A model generated the notes under the pieces. The model had not been told where the DNA came from, made no database searches, and saw only the letters and a program-made list of their open reading frames with translations. The position numbers and the translations under genes are program-made. Below, piece by piece: positions 1 through 8,326 of a stretch of DNA of 64,000 nucleotides (position 1 is its first letter; every line of letters begins with the position of its first letter). Origin of the DNA: Aeromonas bestiarum (lineage in GTDB: Bacteria > Pseudomonadota > Gammaproteobacteria > Enterobacterales > Aeromonadaceae); NCBI RefSeq assembly GCF_000819745.1, contig NZ_CDDA01000006.1, positions 167,636 through 231,635 on the forward strand, given 5' to 3'.

Positions 1-81
1 CTCGGGGTGATCTGGCCGAGCGAACGCTATCTCTCCCGCACCGCAGAGGCCTGGCTGGCGCTCTGCCGCGAACAGGGCTGA
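1..81 (+). CDS. C-terminal end of a truncated gene, possibly a LysR-type regulator
   Basis: An open frame enters from the left edge and ends at a TGA at 79-81, giving only 26 residues (it ends LALCREQG). The sequence resembles the last helix of LysR-type effector domains, with an aromatic/Leu-Ser stretch followed by an amphipathic helix, but so little is present that this is a guess. It runs toward the convergent binding-protein gene that ends at 88. Confidence 0.35.
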   Translation, partial: LGVIWPSERYLSRTAEAWLALCREQG

Positions 82-87
82 GCCTCA

Positions 88-981
88 TCAGGGCTCGCCG
101 AAGCGATCTGTCATGGGGTTGTAGAAGTAGGGGCGGTAGTCGAAGTTGATGCCCTCGAGGAAGGGGTTCTCCAGTCGCAGCATGCGCCGCTGCTTGAGCC
201 CGGCAAAGGCGATGGCGGGGCCGAAGCTGTGGCGCCACAAGGCCTGCAGCGAACCGTCCTGCCAGGCCTGCCGCAGCCCTGTCTCCACCCGTTTCAGGGC
301 CTCGCCGTTTGCCACATTGGTATAGAAGACCCTGGGCAGCGGGTAGTAGAGCAGCAGGTAGGGATCCATCTTCAGACCCCCTATGTCCTTGTGGGTCAGC
401 AGCTCGCTGCGCAGTTCGCTCGCCCCGCGGCACAAGAGATCGAACCGGCCGCGCGCCACCATCTTGAACAGCATCTCGTAGCCATCCACCTCCACCACCT
501 TGAGACCGGCGTGGCGCAGTATCTCCACATCCAGCCAGCCCTTGCCCTGGCCGAACGTGAAATGGCGCAATCCTGCCAGATCATGCACCTCTGCCAGGGC
601 CGCCTGCCGTTGGGGGCTGACGAAGCAGATGCGATAGCTGACGATGCCGAGATGAATGGGGAAGCGGACATACGCCAGCCCTTTGCCATCGCGCGTGCTG
701 CTGTAGCTGTCCATGGCAAACAGGTTGGTGAAACTGTTGAGCTGCAGGCTGAGCCGCACCCTGGCCTTGGTCATGGCCGGGGCGGGCACCAGCTGATAGT
801 CGCCGAAGGTGTCACGGGTCTTGTCGAGGGCGAGACGTAGCAGCTCCCTGTCATAGGTCATGCGCGGATCCCGCTCGCTCTCCGGACTGATGTAGGTGAA
901 GCGGGTGGCAGCCTGGGCCCCCATCGACAGGAGACACAGCAGCGTCATGACCAGCAGAGTCGCCCGTCTGCTGATCTTCAT
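88..981 (-). CDS. Periplasmic substrate-binding-like protein (orphan, paralogue 1)
   Basis: A 297-residue exported protein of the family-3 solute-binding type (periplasmic binding fold). The start chosen at 981 opens directly on a signal peptide (MKISRR, hydrophobic core, cleavage near AQA-A). The longer upstream frame has no signal-like start. After the signal comes the family pattern TRFTYISPES, then 'FGQGKGWLDVEILRH' and 'MVARGRFDLLCRG', typical of these two-lobed proteins. It is closely similar in layout to the next gene, so the pair looks like a tandem duplication. No permease or ATPase is adjacent, so it may act as a sensor or an unlinked receptor. The ligand is unknown. Confidence 0.75.
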   Translation of the reverse strand: MKISRRATLLVMTLLCLLSMGAQAATRFTYISPESERDPRMTYDRELLRLALDKTRDTFGDYQLVPAPAMTKARVRLSLQLNSFTNLFAMDSYSSTRDGKGLAYVRFPIHLGIVSYRICFVSPQRQAALAEVHDLAGLRHFTFGQGKGWLDVEILRHAGLKVVEVDGYEMLFKMVARGRFDLLCRGASELRSELLTHKDIGGLKMDPYLLLYYPLPRVFYTNVANGEALKRVETGLRQAWQDGSLQALWRHSFGPAIAFAGLKQRRMLRLENPFLEGINFDYRPYFYNPMTDRFGEP

Positions 982-1165
982 GGGGGTGACAAGGGGGAGA
1001 GGCAGGTTGCCTGCACGCACTGGCTGCGCCGTCTGGTCGTTGGCGGGCCGCAGCTGGCGTCCACGCCAGGAAAACAGGGCGTGCATCACGGGCTGCCCGC
1101 CGGTGGGGTGAGTGACGCTCCGGCTCGGCGCCACGCCTGGCCATGCCGGCGGCCTGTGCGCCCCA

Positions 1166-2050
1166 TCAGGGGTCAATGCCAAAGTCATCGCGCGCCGGGT
1201 CATAAAGATAGGGCCGATAGTCGAATCCCTCCTTGGGCAGCAAGGGGTTGGTCAGCCTGAAAATCTGGCGCGGCCCCAGATTGGCGAACACCAGGGAGGC
1301 TTGGAAATGGTGGCGCCAGAGCCGTTTCAGCGAACCATCCTGCCAGGCCAGTTGCAGGCCGCGCTCGATGCGTTGCCGCTCCTTGCTGTATTGGGCGTGG
1401 CTGTAGATCACATGGATCAGCGGATAGAAGAGCGCGACATGGCGATCGACCACCAGCCCGGGCAGTCCGGCTTGATGGGTTTTCCACTCGGGGAGTATCT
1501 CGTTGGCACCGCGGCAGAAGAGGGCTACGCGGCCACGGGCCACCATGCGAAACAGCGACTCGTACTTTTCCACCTCCTGCACCTGAAAGCCGTTGTGGCG
1601 CAAGATATCGGCATCCTGCCAGCCGCTGCCCGTGCCCTGATTGAAACCTTGCAACTGGGCCAGTGTGCCGACCCTGGCCAGCTCATCCGCCCGGGAAGCG
1701 CCGACGAAGCAGACCCGATAACCGAGAATGCCGAGATCGACGGGGAAGGGGATGGCAGTGACGCGATCGCCGGGGGACTGCAGGGGCCAGCTGTCGATGA
1801 TGAAGAGAGCGTTGGCCCCGGGTTCCTGCACCTCGATCCGCATTCGTGCCTTGTTCATCGGCAGCGAGTCGAGCAGCTCATAGTCGCCATAGTCGGGGCG
1901 GGTCTTCTCCAGCGCCAGTTGCATCACCTCCCGGTAGTAGCGCATCCGCGCATCCTGCCCGTTTTCGGGGCTGAGCAGGGTAAAGCGGGTGGCCGCCATC
2001 GGGGGGGAGGAGAGGGAAAGGCAGAGGATCAGCAACAGGAGTCTATACAT
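1166..2050 (-). CDS. Periplasmic substrate-binding-like protein (orphan, paralogue 2)
   Basis: A 294-residue protein with a clear signal peptide (MYRLLLLILCLSLSS, cleavage near PMA-A). It aligns along its length with the neighbour at 88-981: both have AATRFT at the mature start, a Y-REV/L-QLALEKTR segment, a 'GSGWQDADILRH' segment, 'MVARGRVALFCRG', 'AWQDGSLKRLWRHHF' and an FDYRPY tail. This supports a family-3-type binding fold and an old tandem duplication. No transporter components lie nearby. Both genes run away from the MocR gene, but the spacing does not prove an operon. Confidence 0.75.
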   Translation of the reverse strand: MYRLLLLILCLSLSSPPMAATRFTLLSPENGQDARMRYYREVMQLALEKTRPDYGDYELLDSLPMNKARMRIEVQEPGANALFIIDSWPLQSPGDRVTAIPFPVDLGILGYRVCFVGASRADELARVGTLAQLQGFNQGTGSGWQDADILRHNGFQVQEVEKYESLFRMVARGRVALFCRGANEILPEWKTHQAGLPGLVVDRHVALFYPLIHVIYSHAQYSKERQRIERGLQLAWQDGSLKRLWRHHFQASLVFANLGPRQIFRLTNPLLPKEGFDYRPYLYDPARDDFGIDP

Positions 2051-2157
2051 CTCGGCTAGGCTCTACGACTTTGGTCCATCCATTATAGTCCGGCGCCCGG
2101 GGCTGCGCCCTGCCCCCGGCCCCCGGGCTGGCTTGCCTCGCTACCAGAATGAGCCCG

Positions 2158-3585
2158 TCAGGACGACGCCATCAGGCTGCCCAGCTGGCGACAGAGCCGG
2201 CGCAGGGTCTGGTTGTCGAGGGCGCCAAAGCCGAGCAGCCAGCCCTCCAGACCCGGCTCGCCTAGATGGAACTGGCCGAGCGGGCGCAGGCCAATACCCA
2301 TGTCATTGGCGCGCTTGGTCCAGCGCGCCTCGCCGCCGGCGGGCAGCAGCATGGCGCACTGCAAACCGGCGCCGCTGTGAACCGGGGTGAGGGCGGGGCA
2401 GTGGCTGGCGAGTTCGCTCAGCAGCAGGTCGCGCCGGCTCTGGTAGATGAGCCGGCTCTGGCGCAGGTGGGTGGCGAAGTGACCGGCGCGAATGAAATCT
2501 GCGGTGACCGCCTGCTGCAACTGGTTGCTGTGGCCATCGAAGGCTGCCCTGGCCCGGCAGAAGGCATCCATCAGCGGCCTCGGCAGCACCAGATAGGCGA
2601 GTCGAAGCGAACCGAACAGCACCTTGCTGAAGGTACCCACATAGATGACCCGCCCCTGGCCATCCAGCCCCTGCAGGGCGGGGAGCGGCCGCTGATCGTA
2701 CTGATACTCACCGTCGTAATCGTCCTCCAGGATCCAGGCGCCGTGACGCTCGGCCTCGCTCAGCAGCGCCATCCGGCGAGGCAGGCTCATGGGCACGCCC
2801 AGGGGATACTGGTGGGCCGGCGTGGTGTAGATGAGGCGCGGCGCCGGATGTTGCCCCAGTGGATTGAGCCCTTCCCCATCCACGGGCACGGGGTGGACCC
2901 TGGCACCGGCGCTCTCCATGGCGGTGCGGGCCCCAGGATAGCCGGGATCTTCCACCCAGACGGTGTCGCCGGCATCGATGAGCAGCTGGGTCGCCAGCAG
3001 TATCCCCTGCTGGGAGCTGGTGAGGATCAGGATCTGGTCCGGCTCGCACACCACGCCGCGGGACTGCACCAGATAGCTGCTGATGGCGCTGCGCAGCTCG
3101 GGCAACCCCTGTGGGTCGCCGTAGTTCATCCAGCGCTCCCCCTGCTGGCGCCACTGTTGCTGCATCAGCCGGCCCCAGAGCCCGTGGGGGAAGAGGCGGG
3201 GATCCGGTTGGCTGGAGGCAAAGGAGGCGCCGACGTGCGGCGTGTCGTGACAGGCGCCCCCCGCCGCCATCTCCTGGCCACGGCGGGATAATCCGGCCGC
3301 CGACTGGGGCGGACGTGGCGCCGGGCACACGGCCGCCAGCGCCACGAAGCTGCCGGCCCCCACCTTGCGCACCAGATAGCCCTCCGCCTCCAGCCTGCCA
3401 TAGGCCAGCTCTACCGTGCTGCGGGAGATGCCGAGATCGCCGGCCAGCATGCGGCTGGCGGGCAGCCGGCTGTGCTGGGGCAGATGGCCGGCCAGAATGG
3501 CGCCTCGCAACATGCGCACCAGTTGCTCGTGCAGCGGCAGCTCGCTGGGTTGCTGAGTGGCGAACAGGGTTGGCAGGGCGGGCAT
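2158..3585 (-). CDS. MocR-family transcriptional regulator (GntR-type wHTH plus aminotransferase-like domain)
   Basis: About 475 residues. The N-terminal 70-80 residues form a GntR-type winged helix (LHEQLVRMLRGAI, LPASRMLAGDLGISRSTVELAYGRLEAEGY). The remainder is a fold-type I aminotransferase domain with the PLP-lysine segment VGTFSKVLFGSLRLAY and the DDYDGEYQYD region. MocR proteins use PLP as cofactor or effector and usually control a neighbouring, often divergent, gene. Here the divergent gene is the osmC operon. ATG at 3585 has an upstream GGA; an in-frame ATG at 3618 would add 11 residues but lies within the repeats that look like its operator. The target pathway is not evident. Confidence 0.85.
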   Translation of the reverse strand: MPALPTLFATQQPSELPLHEQLVRMLRGAILAGHLPQHSRLPASRMLAGDLGISRSTVELAYGRLEAEGYLVRKVGAGSFVALAAVCPAPRPPQSAAGLSRRGQEMAAGGACHDTPHVGASFASSQPDPRLFPHGLWGRLMQQQWRQQGERWMNYGDPQGLPELRSAISSYLVQSRGVVCEPDQILILTSSQQGILLATQLLIDAGDTVWVEDPGYPGARTAMESAGARVHPVPVDGEGLNPLGQHPAPRLIYTTPAHQYPLGVPMSLPRRMALLSEAERHGAWILEDDYDGEYQYDQRPLPALQGLDGQGRVIYVGTFSKVLFGSLRLAYLVLPRPLMDAFCRARAAFDGHSNQLQQAVTADFIRAGHFATHLRQSRLIYQSRRDLLLSELASHCPALTPVHSGAGLQCAMLLPAGGEARWTKRANDMGIGLRPLGQFHLGEPGLEGWLLGFGALDNQTLRRLCRQLGSLMASS

Positions 3586-3603
3586 GGTTATTTCCAGGCA
3601 GAC

Positions 3604-3634
3604 AATTGGTCTGTCCATATTGGCAAAATTGGTC
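3604..3634. promoter_or_regulatory. Candidate MocR operator: direct repeats AATTGGTC
   Basis: Two identical copies of AATTGGTC at 3604-3611 and 3627-3634 are 23 bp apart start to start, about two helical turns. A related ATATTGGC lies between them. They sit upstream of the MocR gene in the divergent region shared with osmC. MocR regulators such as GabR and PdxR are known to bind spaced direct repeats near their own promoters. Assignment to this regulator is inference from position and geometry. Confidence 0.5.
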
Positions 3635-3713
3635 GGCGTGGCAAGGCCATTATGTCGCTACATTGAGGCTCAAGGTTCGGGTTCAACAGATATTGGCAAT
3701 GAAAGGAGTCTGC

Positions 3714-4196
3714 ATGTCGGAATACGGCGCCATCATCAGCTGGCAGTGCGGGGCCGGCGAGCCCTTCGTCGATCAGCGCTACAGTCGGGCCCACTGGTGG
3801 GAGTTTGATGGCGGCGTCAGGGTGCCCGCCTCCTCCTCCCCGCACGTGGTGCCCTTGCCTTGGTCGGTGGCCGAGCACGTCGATCCGGAGGAGGCCTTCG
3901 TCGCGGCCCTCTCCAGTTGCCACATGCTCACCTTCCTCTGGCTGGTGGCCAGGGCCGGTTATCGGGTGGAGAGCTACCGGGACGAGGCGGTGGGCATCAT
4001 GGAGGCGGACGACAGGGGTCGCCAGTCCATCACCCGGGTCACATTGCAGCCGCTGGTGCAGTTTGCCGGCGAGCGGCAACCCACCCTGGCCGAGCTGGAG
4101 CAACTGCACCATCAGGCCCATGAGGAGTGCTTCATCGCCAACTCGGTCAGGACCACAGTGATCACCAAGATAGTGCAGTGGTCACGGGAGGCTTAG
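3714..4196 (+). CDS. OsmC-family protein
   Basis: A 160-residue OsmC/Ohr-fold protein. The two redox-type cysteines of the family are visible, in SSCHMLTFLW and in EECFIANSV. OsmC/Ohr enzymes reduce organic peroxides using a cysteine pair, but this sequence looks like the broader OsmC branch, so the substrate is unknown. ATG at 3714 is preceded by AAGGAGTC at a good distance; an in-frame ATG at 3699 lies upstream of that ribosome site. It is the first gene of a probable operon with the short ORF, rhodanese and GNAT genes, divergent from the MocR regulator. Confidence 0.85.
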   Translation: MSEYGAIISWQCGAGEPFVDQRYSRAHWWEFDGGVRVPASSSPHVVPLPWSVAEHVDPEEAFVAALSSCHMLTFLWLVARAGYRVESYRDEAVGIMEADDRGRQSITRVTLQPLVQFAGERQPTLAELEQLHHQAHEECFIANSVRTTVITKIVQWSREA

Positions 4197-4320
4197 CAAT
4201 GAGCCATGTATTGGGTACCGGCTTGGTCAGTCCGGTCAACACAGTCGTCACCACCCGGACTCGGGTCTGGTCACAAGGAGGTTTATCATGAGTCAGGTAT
4301 TGAGCAGCGGGCTGGCCAGT
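4179..4320 (+). repeat. Degenerate tandem duplication covering the rhodanese gene start
   Basis: The 53-bp segment 4179-4231 is repeated at 4268-4320 (offset 89 bp) with roughly three quarters identity by eye. Both copies contain TGGTCAC, a GGAGG ribosome site and an ATGAG start. The peptide starts are alike: MSHVLGTGLVS in the first copy and MSQVLSSGLAS in the second, which is the real rhodanese start. Confidence 0.75.
4199..4291 (+). CDS. Possible 30-residue leader ORF made by the duplicated rhodanese start
   Basis: This short ORF starts with ATG two bases after the osmC stop and is preceded by GGGAGG. Its TGA at 4289-4291 overlaps the ATG of the rhodanese gene (ATGA). Its first 11 residues mimic the rhodanese N-terminus, after which it diverges. 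It could simply be a scar of the duplication, or a translated leader that couples translation of osmC and the rhodanese gene. No functional domain is present. Confidence 0.35.
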   Translation: MSHVLGTGLVSPVNTVVTTRTRVWSQGGLS

Positions 4321-4725
4321 GCGGCAGAGGCCAGCGCTTTCTTCGAGGCCCAGCTGGCCTATCGCACCGACCCGGCCGATCTGGCTGCGGATCTGCTGGC
4401 GGGCGAGGCGCGCATCGTCGTCATCGACACCCGCTCCGCCGGCCACTATGCCGAGGGACACATTCCTGGTGCCATCAGCTTCCCCCACGCCACCATGAAC
4501 CCGGCGACCACGGCCGCATTGGCACGGGACAAGGTCTATGTCTGCTATTGCGATGGCATCGGCTGCAACGGCTCGACCCGCGGCGCCTACAAGCTGGCGG
4601 CGCTGGGGTTTCAGGTCAAGGAGCTGATTGGCGGCCTGCACTGGTGGCGCCAGGACGGCTTTGCCGTCGCCACCGGCAACGAAGCGGGCGTGCTGCAAAC
4701 GGGAGGGATCGCCTGTGGCTGCTGA
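4288..4725 (+). CDS. Rhodanese-like domain protein
   Basis: A 145-residue single rhodanese domain. The CH2A-like element 'IVVIDTRSAGHYAEGHIPGAISFP' is present at about residues 48-71, followed by the active-site loop VYVCYCDGIGCNGSTRGA, which contains the expected cysteine(s). Rhodaneses transfer sulfane sulfur to thiols or cyanide. The loop is longer and more Cys/Gly-rich than in classical thiosulfate sulfurtransferases. AAGGAGG lies just upstream of ATG 4288. Its 3' end overlaps the next gene by 11 bp, so the two are probably translationally coupled. With OsmC and GNAT it suggests a small thiol or sulfur-related operon. Confidence 0.85.
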   Translation: MSQVLSSGLASAAEASAFFEAQLAYRTDPADLAADLLAGEARIVVIDTRSAGHYAEGHIPGAISFPHATMNPATTAALARDKVYVCYCDGIGCNGSTRGAYKLAALGFQVKELIGGLHWWRQDGFAVATGNEAGVLQTGGIACGC

Positions 4726-5443
4726 TATCCATCTGAACGAGTTCGGCCAGCCGGTCGGTGCGCCGCTGCCCGATTGGCGGGGTGCCGAGTTTCCGCCCCG
4801 CCGCCCTCTCAGCGGCTGGGGCTGCCGGCTGGAACCGCTGGATCCCGAGCGTCACGGCCCCGGCCTGTGGCAGGCCTTCAGCGCCGACAGTGGGGCCATG
4901 TGGACCTATCTGACCACGGGCCCCTACGCAGAGGAAGCGGATATGCTGGCCTGGCTGCGAGAGTGCGCCGCCAAGACAGATCCCCAGTTCTATACCATCT
5001 TCGATGAGCGTGGTGAACAGCCGCTGGGGCTGGCCAGCTACCTGCGCATCGATCCCCAGGCGGGCAGCATAGAGGTGGGCTGGCTGCACTTCTCGCCGGC
5101 TCTGCAGCGCTCGCGGCTGGCGACGGCGGCCATGGCGCTGATGATGGCCAACGCCTTTGCCCTCGGCTACCGGCGTTACGAATGGAAGTGCAATGCCTTT
5201 AACCGACCCTCCTGGCAGGCGGCGCTGCGGCTCGGTTTCAGCTACGAGGGAACCTTTCGCCAGAGCCGGGTGGACAAGGGGCGGGCGCGGGATACCGCCT
5301 GGTTCTCGGTGATCGACGGCGAGTGGCCGGCGTTGCAGGCCTGCTTTGCACGCTGGCTGGCGGAGGAGAACTTCGATGAGGCCGGCAGGCAGCGGTTGCG
5401 GCTATCCGAGCTGACCGCCGCTTGTCGAGCCAATAACGACTGA
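4715..5443 (+). CDS. GNAT-family N-acetyltransferase (RimJ/RimL type)
   Basis: About 242 residues from a GTG at 4715, preceded by GGGAGGG. The sequence shows the RimJ-type acetyltransferase layout: 'LEPLDPERHGPGLW', 'YLRIDPQAGSIEVGWLHFSP', then 'LATAAMALMMANAFALGYRRYEWKCNAFNRPS' and 'ALRLGFSYEGTFRQSRV'. This family acetylates N-termini or small amines using acetyl-CoA. It overlaps the rhodanese gene by 11 bp and is the last gene of the MocR-linked operon, being followed by a strong terminator. The substrate is not predictable. Confidence 0.85.
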   Translation: MAADIHLNEFGQPVGAPLPDWRGAEFPPRRPLSGWGCRLEPLDPERHGPGLWQAFSADSGAMWTYLTTGPYAEEADMLAWLRECAAKTDPQFYTIFDERGEQPLGLASYLRIDPQAGSIEVGWLHFSPALQRSRLATAAMALMMANAFALGYRRYEWKCNAFNRPSWQAALRLGFSYEGTFRQSRVDKGRARDTAWFSVIDGEWPALQACFARWLAEENFDEAGRQRLRLSELTAACRANND

Positions 5444-5456
5444 CCCGGCAACATAA

Positions 5457-5482
5457 CAGAGGCCCCGTCAGCGGGGCCTCTG
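5457..5482 (+). terminator. Rho-independent terminator after the GNAT gene
   Basis: CAGAGGCCCC and GGGGCCTCTG form a perfect 10-bp stem with a 6-nt loop, followed by TCGTTT. It lies between convergent GNAT and ybaK and could serve both. Confidence 0.8.
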
Positions 5483-5494
5483 TCGTTTCAGGCG

Positions 5495-5965
5495 TTACTC
5501 ATGGTGCTCGCCGATGGGGGCGGCGATCCACTTCAGCAGGGTCAGCATGTCCTGTGGCGCCACCCCGACCGATAGGCCGCGCTTGCCGCCGCTCACCAGT
5601 ATCTCGTCAAACGCCATGGCGGAGTCGTCGAGCACAGTGGGCAGCAGCTTCTTCTGGGCCAGCGGGCTGATGCCGCCGACCTTGTAGCCGGTCAGCTTCT
5701 CGGCCTCGGCCGGTTTCATCATCTCCACCTTCTTCAAGCCAGTGGCCTTGGCCAGCTGCTTGAGGCTGCACATGCCCGACGAGGGCACTATGGCGACCAC
5801 CGCCTGCTTGTCGTGATGGGCGACCAGGGTCTTGAACACCTGGGCCTCCGGCAGGCCGAGCTGGGTCGCGGCATGTTTGCCGAAATCGTCGTGAGCTTCG
5901 CACTCGTAGGGGTAGAGTTTGTGGGGGATCTTGAGCTTTTTCAGGAGGTTGATGGCAGGAGTCAT
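5495..5965 (-). CDS. ybaK: Cys-tRNA(Pro)/Cys-tRNA(Cys) deacylase YbaK
   Basis: A 156-residue YbaK/EbsC-family protein, close to the usual 159. It removes mischarged cysteine from tRNA-Pro in trans to prolyl-tRNA synthetase. Family features are MTPAINLLKK at the start, 'HKLYPYE', the conserved lysine segment QVFKTLV, and 'KLTGYKVGGISPLAQKKLLPTVLDD', with the GGISP substrate-binding loop. The start at 5965 matches the family N-terminus; the upstream extension has no homology-like content. It stands alone. Confidence 0.93.
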   Translation of the reverse strand: MTPAINLLKKLKIPHKLYPYECEAHDDFGKHAATQLGLPEAQVFKTLVAHHDKQAVVAIVPSSGMCSLKQLAKATGLKKVEMMKPAEAEKLTGYKVGGISPLAQKKLLPTVLDDSAMAFDEILVSGGKRGLSVGVAPQDMLTLLKWIAAPIGEHHE

Positions 5966-6144
5966 GATGGTTGCCTTGAATCGAATCGCATAAAAACAAG
6001 GCCAAACAGTCTGCGCCTGCCAGGCAGGGGATGCAAGCCGGTTGCAGCGGCAGGAGGTGGCACGTCCGACATTGTGAATAGAGACAGTGGCAGGGCCGTG
6101 TTGACCGCCGCCGAACCCTTGCTTCCCATGCGCCAGATATGAAA

Positions 6145-6173
6145 AAGCCCGGGTCAGTGACCCGGGCTGTTTG
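6145..6173 (-). terminator. Terminator after pit
   Basis: Read on the minus strand, AGCCCGGGTCA pairs with TGACCCGGGCT and is followed by TTTTTC. It lies just downstream of the pit stop. Confidence 0.85.
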
Positions 6174-6185
6174 CGGCTGCGCGTA

Positions 6186-7451
6186 TCAGGAGAAACAGGC
6201 TTGCAGCACGTAGAAGATGGCGATGGCCAGGATGGCACCTGCGGGCAGGGTGATGATCCAGGAGACCACTATGTTGCGCAGCACGCCCAGGTTCAGGGCG
6301 GCTATGCCACGGGCCAGACCTACACCCATAACAGCACCCACCAGGGTCTGGGTGGTGGAGATGGGCAGACCCGTGCCGGAGGCGATCACCACGGTCGCGG
6401 CGGTGGCCAGCTGGGCGGCGAAGCCACGGCTCGGGGTCAGATGGGTGATGCCGGTACCGACGGTGGCCATCACCTTCTCGCCCATGGTGGCGAGGCCGAT
6501 GACTATGCCGATGCCGCCGAGCGGCAGGATCCACCAGGCGATGGTGGACTGGCCGGCGATCTGGCCGGCGCTGTCGACGATGGAGACCACGGCGGAGAGC
6601 GGGCCTATGGCGTTGGCCACGTCGTTGGAGCCGTGAGCAAAGGCCATGGCACAGGCGGTGATCACCATCAGGATGCCGAATACCTTCTCCACGTTGGCGA
6701 AGTGCATCTTGCTGTCATCCTGCGGGTTGTATTGCTGGCCGCGAATATAGAGCCAGCCTGCAAATGCCACCGCGATGGAGATGACGATGGAGAGCAGGAT
6801 CCCTTCGCCATCGCTCAGGTGCAGACCGACGTGGGTCAGCCCCTTCTTGATGGTCACCAGGCAGATCACCAGGGCGGTCAGGAACATGTAGAAAGGCACG
6901 TAGCGCTTGGCGTTGGCCAGGGGATCATCTGTGTTGAAGATGAGCTTCTGCACGCTGATGAACATGAAGTAGGCGATGATGCCCGAGATGGCCGGGGTGA
7001 TGATCCAGGAGCCGACTATGCCGCCGAACTTGCTCCACTGCACAGCTTCCGGGCCTATGCTCACCACGGCGAAGCCGACGATGGCACCTATGATGGAGTG
7101 GGTGGTGGAAACGGGCCAGCCGAAGTAGGAGGCCAGGATCAACCAGGCACCGGCCGCCAGCAGAGAGGCGATCATGCCGAGCACCAGCAGATCCGGGGTG
7201 TCGGCAAAGGCGTTGGTATCTATGATGCCGTTGCGTATGGTGGCTGTCACTTCGCCGCCGGCCAGATAGGCACCGGCAAATTCGAAGATCATGGCGATGA
7301 TGATCGCCTGACGTATGGTCAGGGATTTGGTGCCGACCGATGTGCCCATGGCGTTGGCCACGTCATTCGCGCCTATCCCCCAGGCCATCAAAAAGCCGAA
7401 CAAGGCCGCCACGAGCACCAGTGTAGTGCCGTAATTCGCGATAATGTCCAT
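6186..7451 (-). CDS. Inorganic phosphate transporter, Pit family
   Basis: A 421-residue integral membrane protein with about 10-12 hydrophobic segments and the PiT duplicated signature: GANDVANAMGTSVG near the N-terminus and GSNDVANAIGPLSAV in the second half. PiT transporters move metal-phosphate with protons at low affinity. It lies 25 bp downstream of the DUF47 gene in the same direction, a pairing common in bacteria where the DUF47 protein modulates the transporter. The C-terminus ends in a hydrophobic helix. No obvious Pho box was seen upstream of the pair. Confidence 0.93.
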   Translation of the reverse strand: MDIIANYGTTLVLVAALFGFLMAWGIGANDVANAMGTSVGTKSLTIRQAIIIAMIFEFAGAYLAGGEVTATIRNGIIDTNAFADTPDLLVLGMIASLLAAGAWLILASYFGWPVSTTHSIIGAIVGFAVVSIGPEAVQWSKFGGIVGSWIITPAISGIIAYFMFISVQKLIFNTDDPLANAKRYVPFYMFLTALVICLVTIKKGLTHVGLHLSDGEGILLSIVISIAVAFAGWLYIRGQQYNPQDDSKMHFANVEKVFGILMVITACAMAFAHGSNDVANAIGPLSAVVSIVDSAGQIAGQSTIAWWILPLGGIGIVIGLATMGEKVMATVGTGITHLTPSRGFAAQLATAATVVIASGTGLPISTTQTLVGAVMGVGLARGIAALNLGVLRNIVVSWIITLPAGAILAIAIFYVLQACFS

Positions 7452-7476
7452 TAATAGTGTTTACCCAGTCAGTCGA

Positions 7477-8163
7477 TTACGAACGAGCCAGCATCAGTTC
7501 CAGACGGGCGCCAACGCGCTCGGCCTGATCTGCCAGGTCACCTACCCATTCGAGGATCTTGTAGAGGAACATAACGTCGATCGGATTGTATTTCTGCTCA
7601 ACGGCTTGCAGCTGTTGGCGCAGTCCGATCTGCATGGTGTCAGTATCGTCCTCGATAAGATCCAGCTGGTGGATCATCTCGGCAACCATTTCAACTTCAC
7701 GTCCTTTGAAGCCGGTTTCGAGCAGCTCATCGAGTTCTCCGATGGCTTTTTCGGCTTGGGCGGTCGCATCGATACAACGTTTGAGATAGGCCATGAAATC
7801 GGCACGCATCTCGGCAGGGAATTCCATTCGACGACCAAGCATGCGGCCGGAGATATCCTTGGCACGGTTGGCAATCTTGTCTTGCTGGGTCAGCAGCTCC
7901 AGCAGGTCGGTACGGGCGACCGGCAGGAACAGGCCGCGAGGCAGTTTCAGACGAATTTCACGCTTGAGGATGTCCGCCTCTTTTTCCAGCTGGGCTATCT
8001 GCTGCCGGATCTTCTCGGCATCTTCCCAACGGTCTTCGGCAACGGCGTCAAAGAAGGGAATGAGCTGCTCGCAGCACACGTGAACCTTGACGATATGCTT
8101 CTGCAGCGGCTTGATGGGGGACTTGGCAAAAAGCCCCAAAATAGTATTTACTGGCATGGCCAA
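7477..8163 (-). CDS. TIGR00153/DUF47 family phosphate transport regulator (PhoU-like)
   Basis: A 228-residue, highly charged helical protein of the DUF47 (TIGR00153, PhoU-like) family, starting MAMPVNTILGLFAKSPIKPL. Helices carrying E/D-rich metal-binding positions are visible, e.g. 'RWEDAEKIRQQIAQLEKEADILKREIR' and 'IHQLDLIEDDTDTM'. These proteins are encoded directly upstream of pit genes and are thought to control Pit activity. It is the first gene of the two-gene operon. The divergent CYTH gene starts about 160 bp away. Confidence 0.9.
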   Translation of the reverse strand: MAMPVNTILGLFAKSPIKPLQKHIVKVHVCCEQLIPFFDAVAEDRWEDAEKIRQQIAQLEKEADILKREIRLKLPRGLFLPVARTDLLELLTQQDKIANRAKDISGRMLGRRMEFPAEMRADFMAYLKRCIDATAQAEKAIGELDELLETGFKGREVEMVAEMIHQLDLIEDDTDTMQIGLRQQLQAVEQKYNPIDVMFLYKILEWVGDLADQAERVGARLELMLARS

Positions 8164-8326
8164 ACCTGTGTCGGTGAAAAAACACTCGATACGATTTTAT
8201 GAGGGGCGCATGGTAACCGAACTGCGCCATCAATAAAACCGTGAATTAATCCTGATGTATCGCAGGCATTATATCCTCGCGCTCCACATCATGCCCCCCA
8301 AAGTTGCCTGCCAGCCCGGAATGACT

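Noticed and set aside
6171..7454. 427-aa plus-strand ORF opposite pit
   Set aside because: Antisense shadow, Gly/His/Asp-rich, without hydrophobic core or family features.
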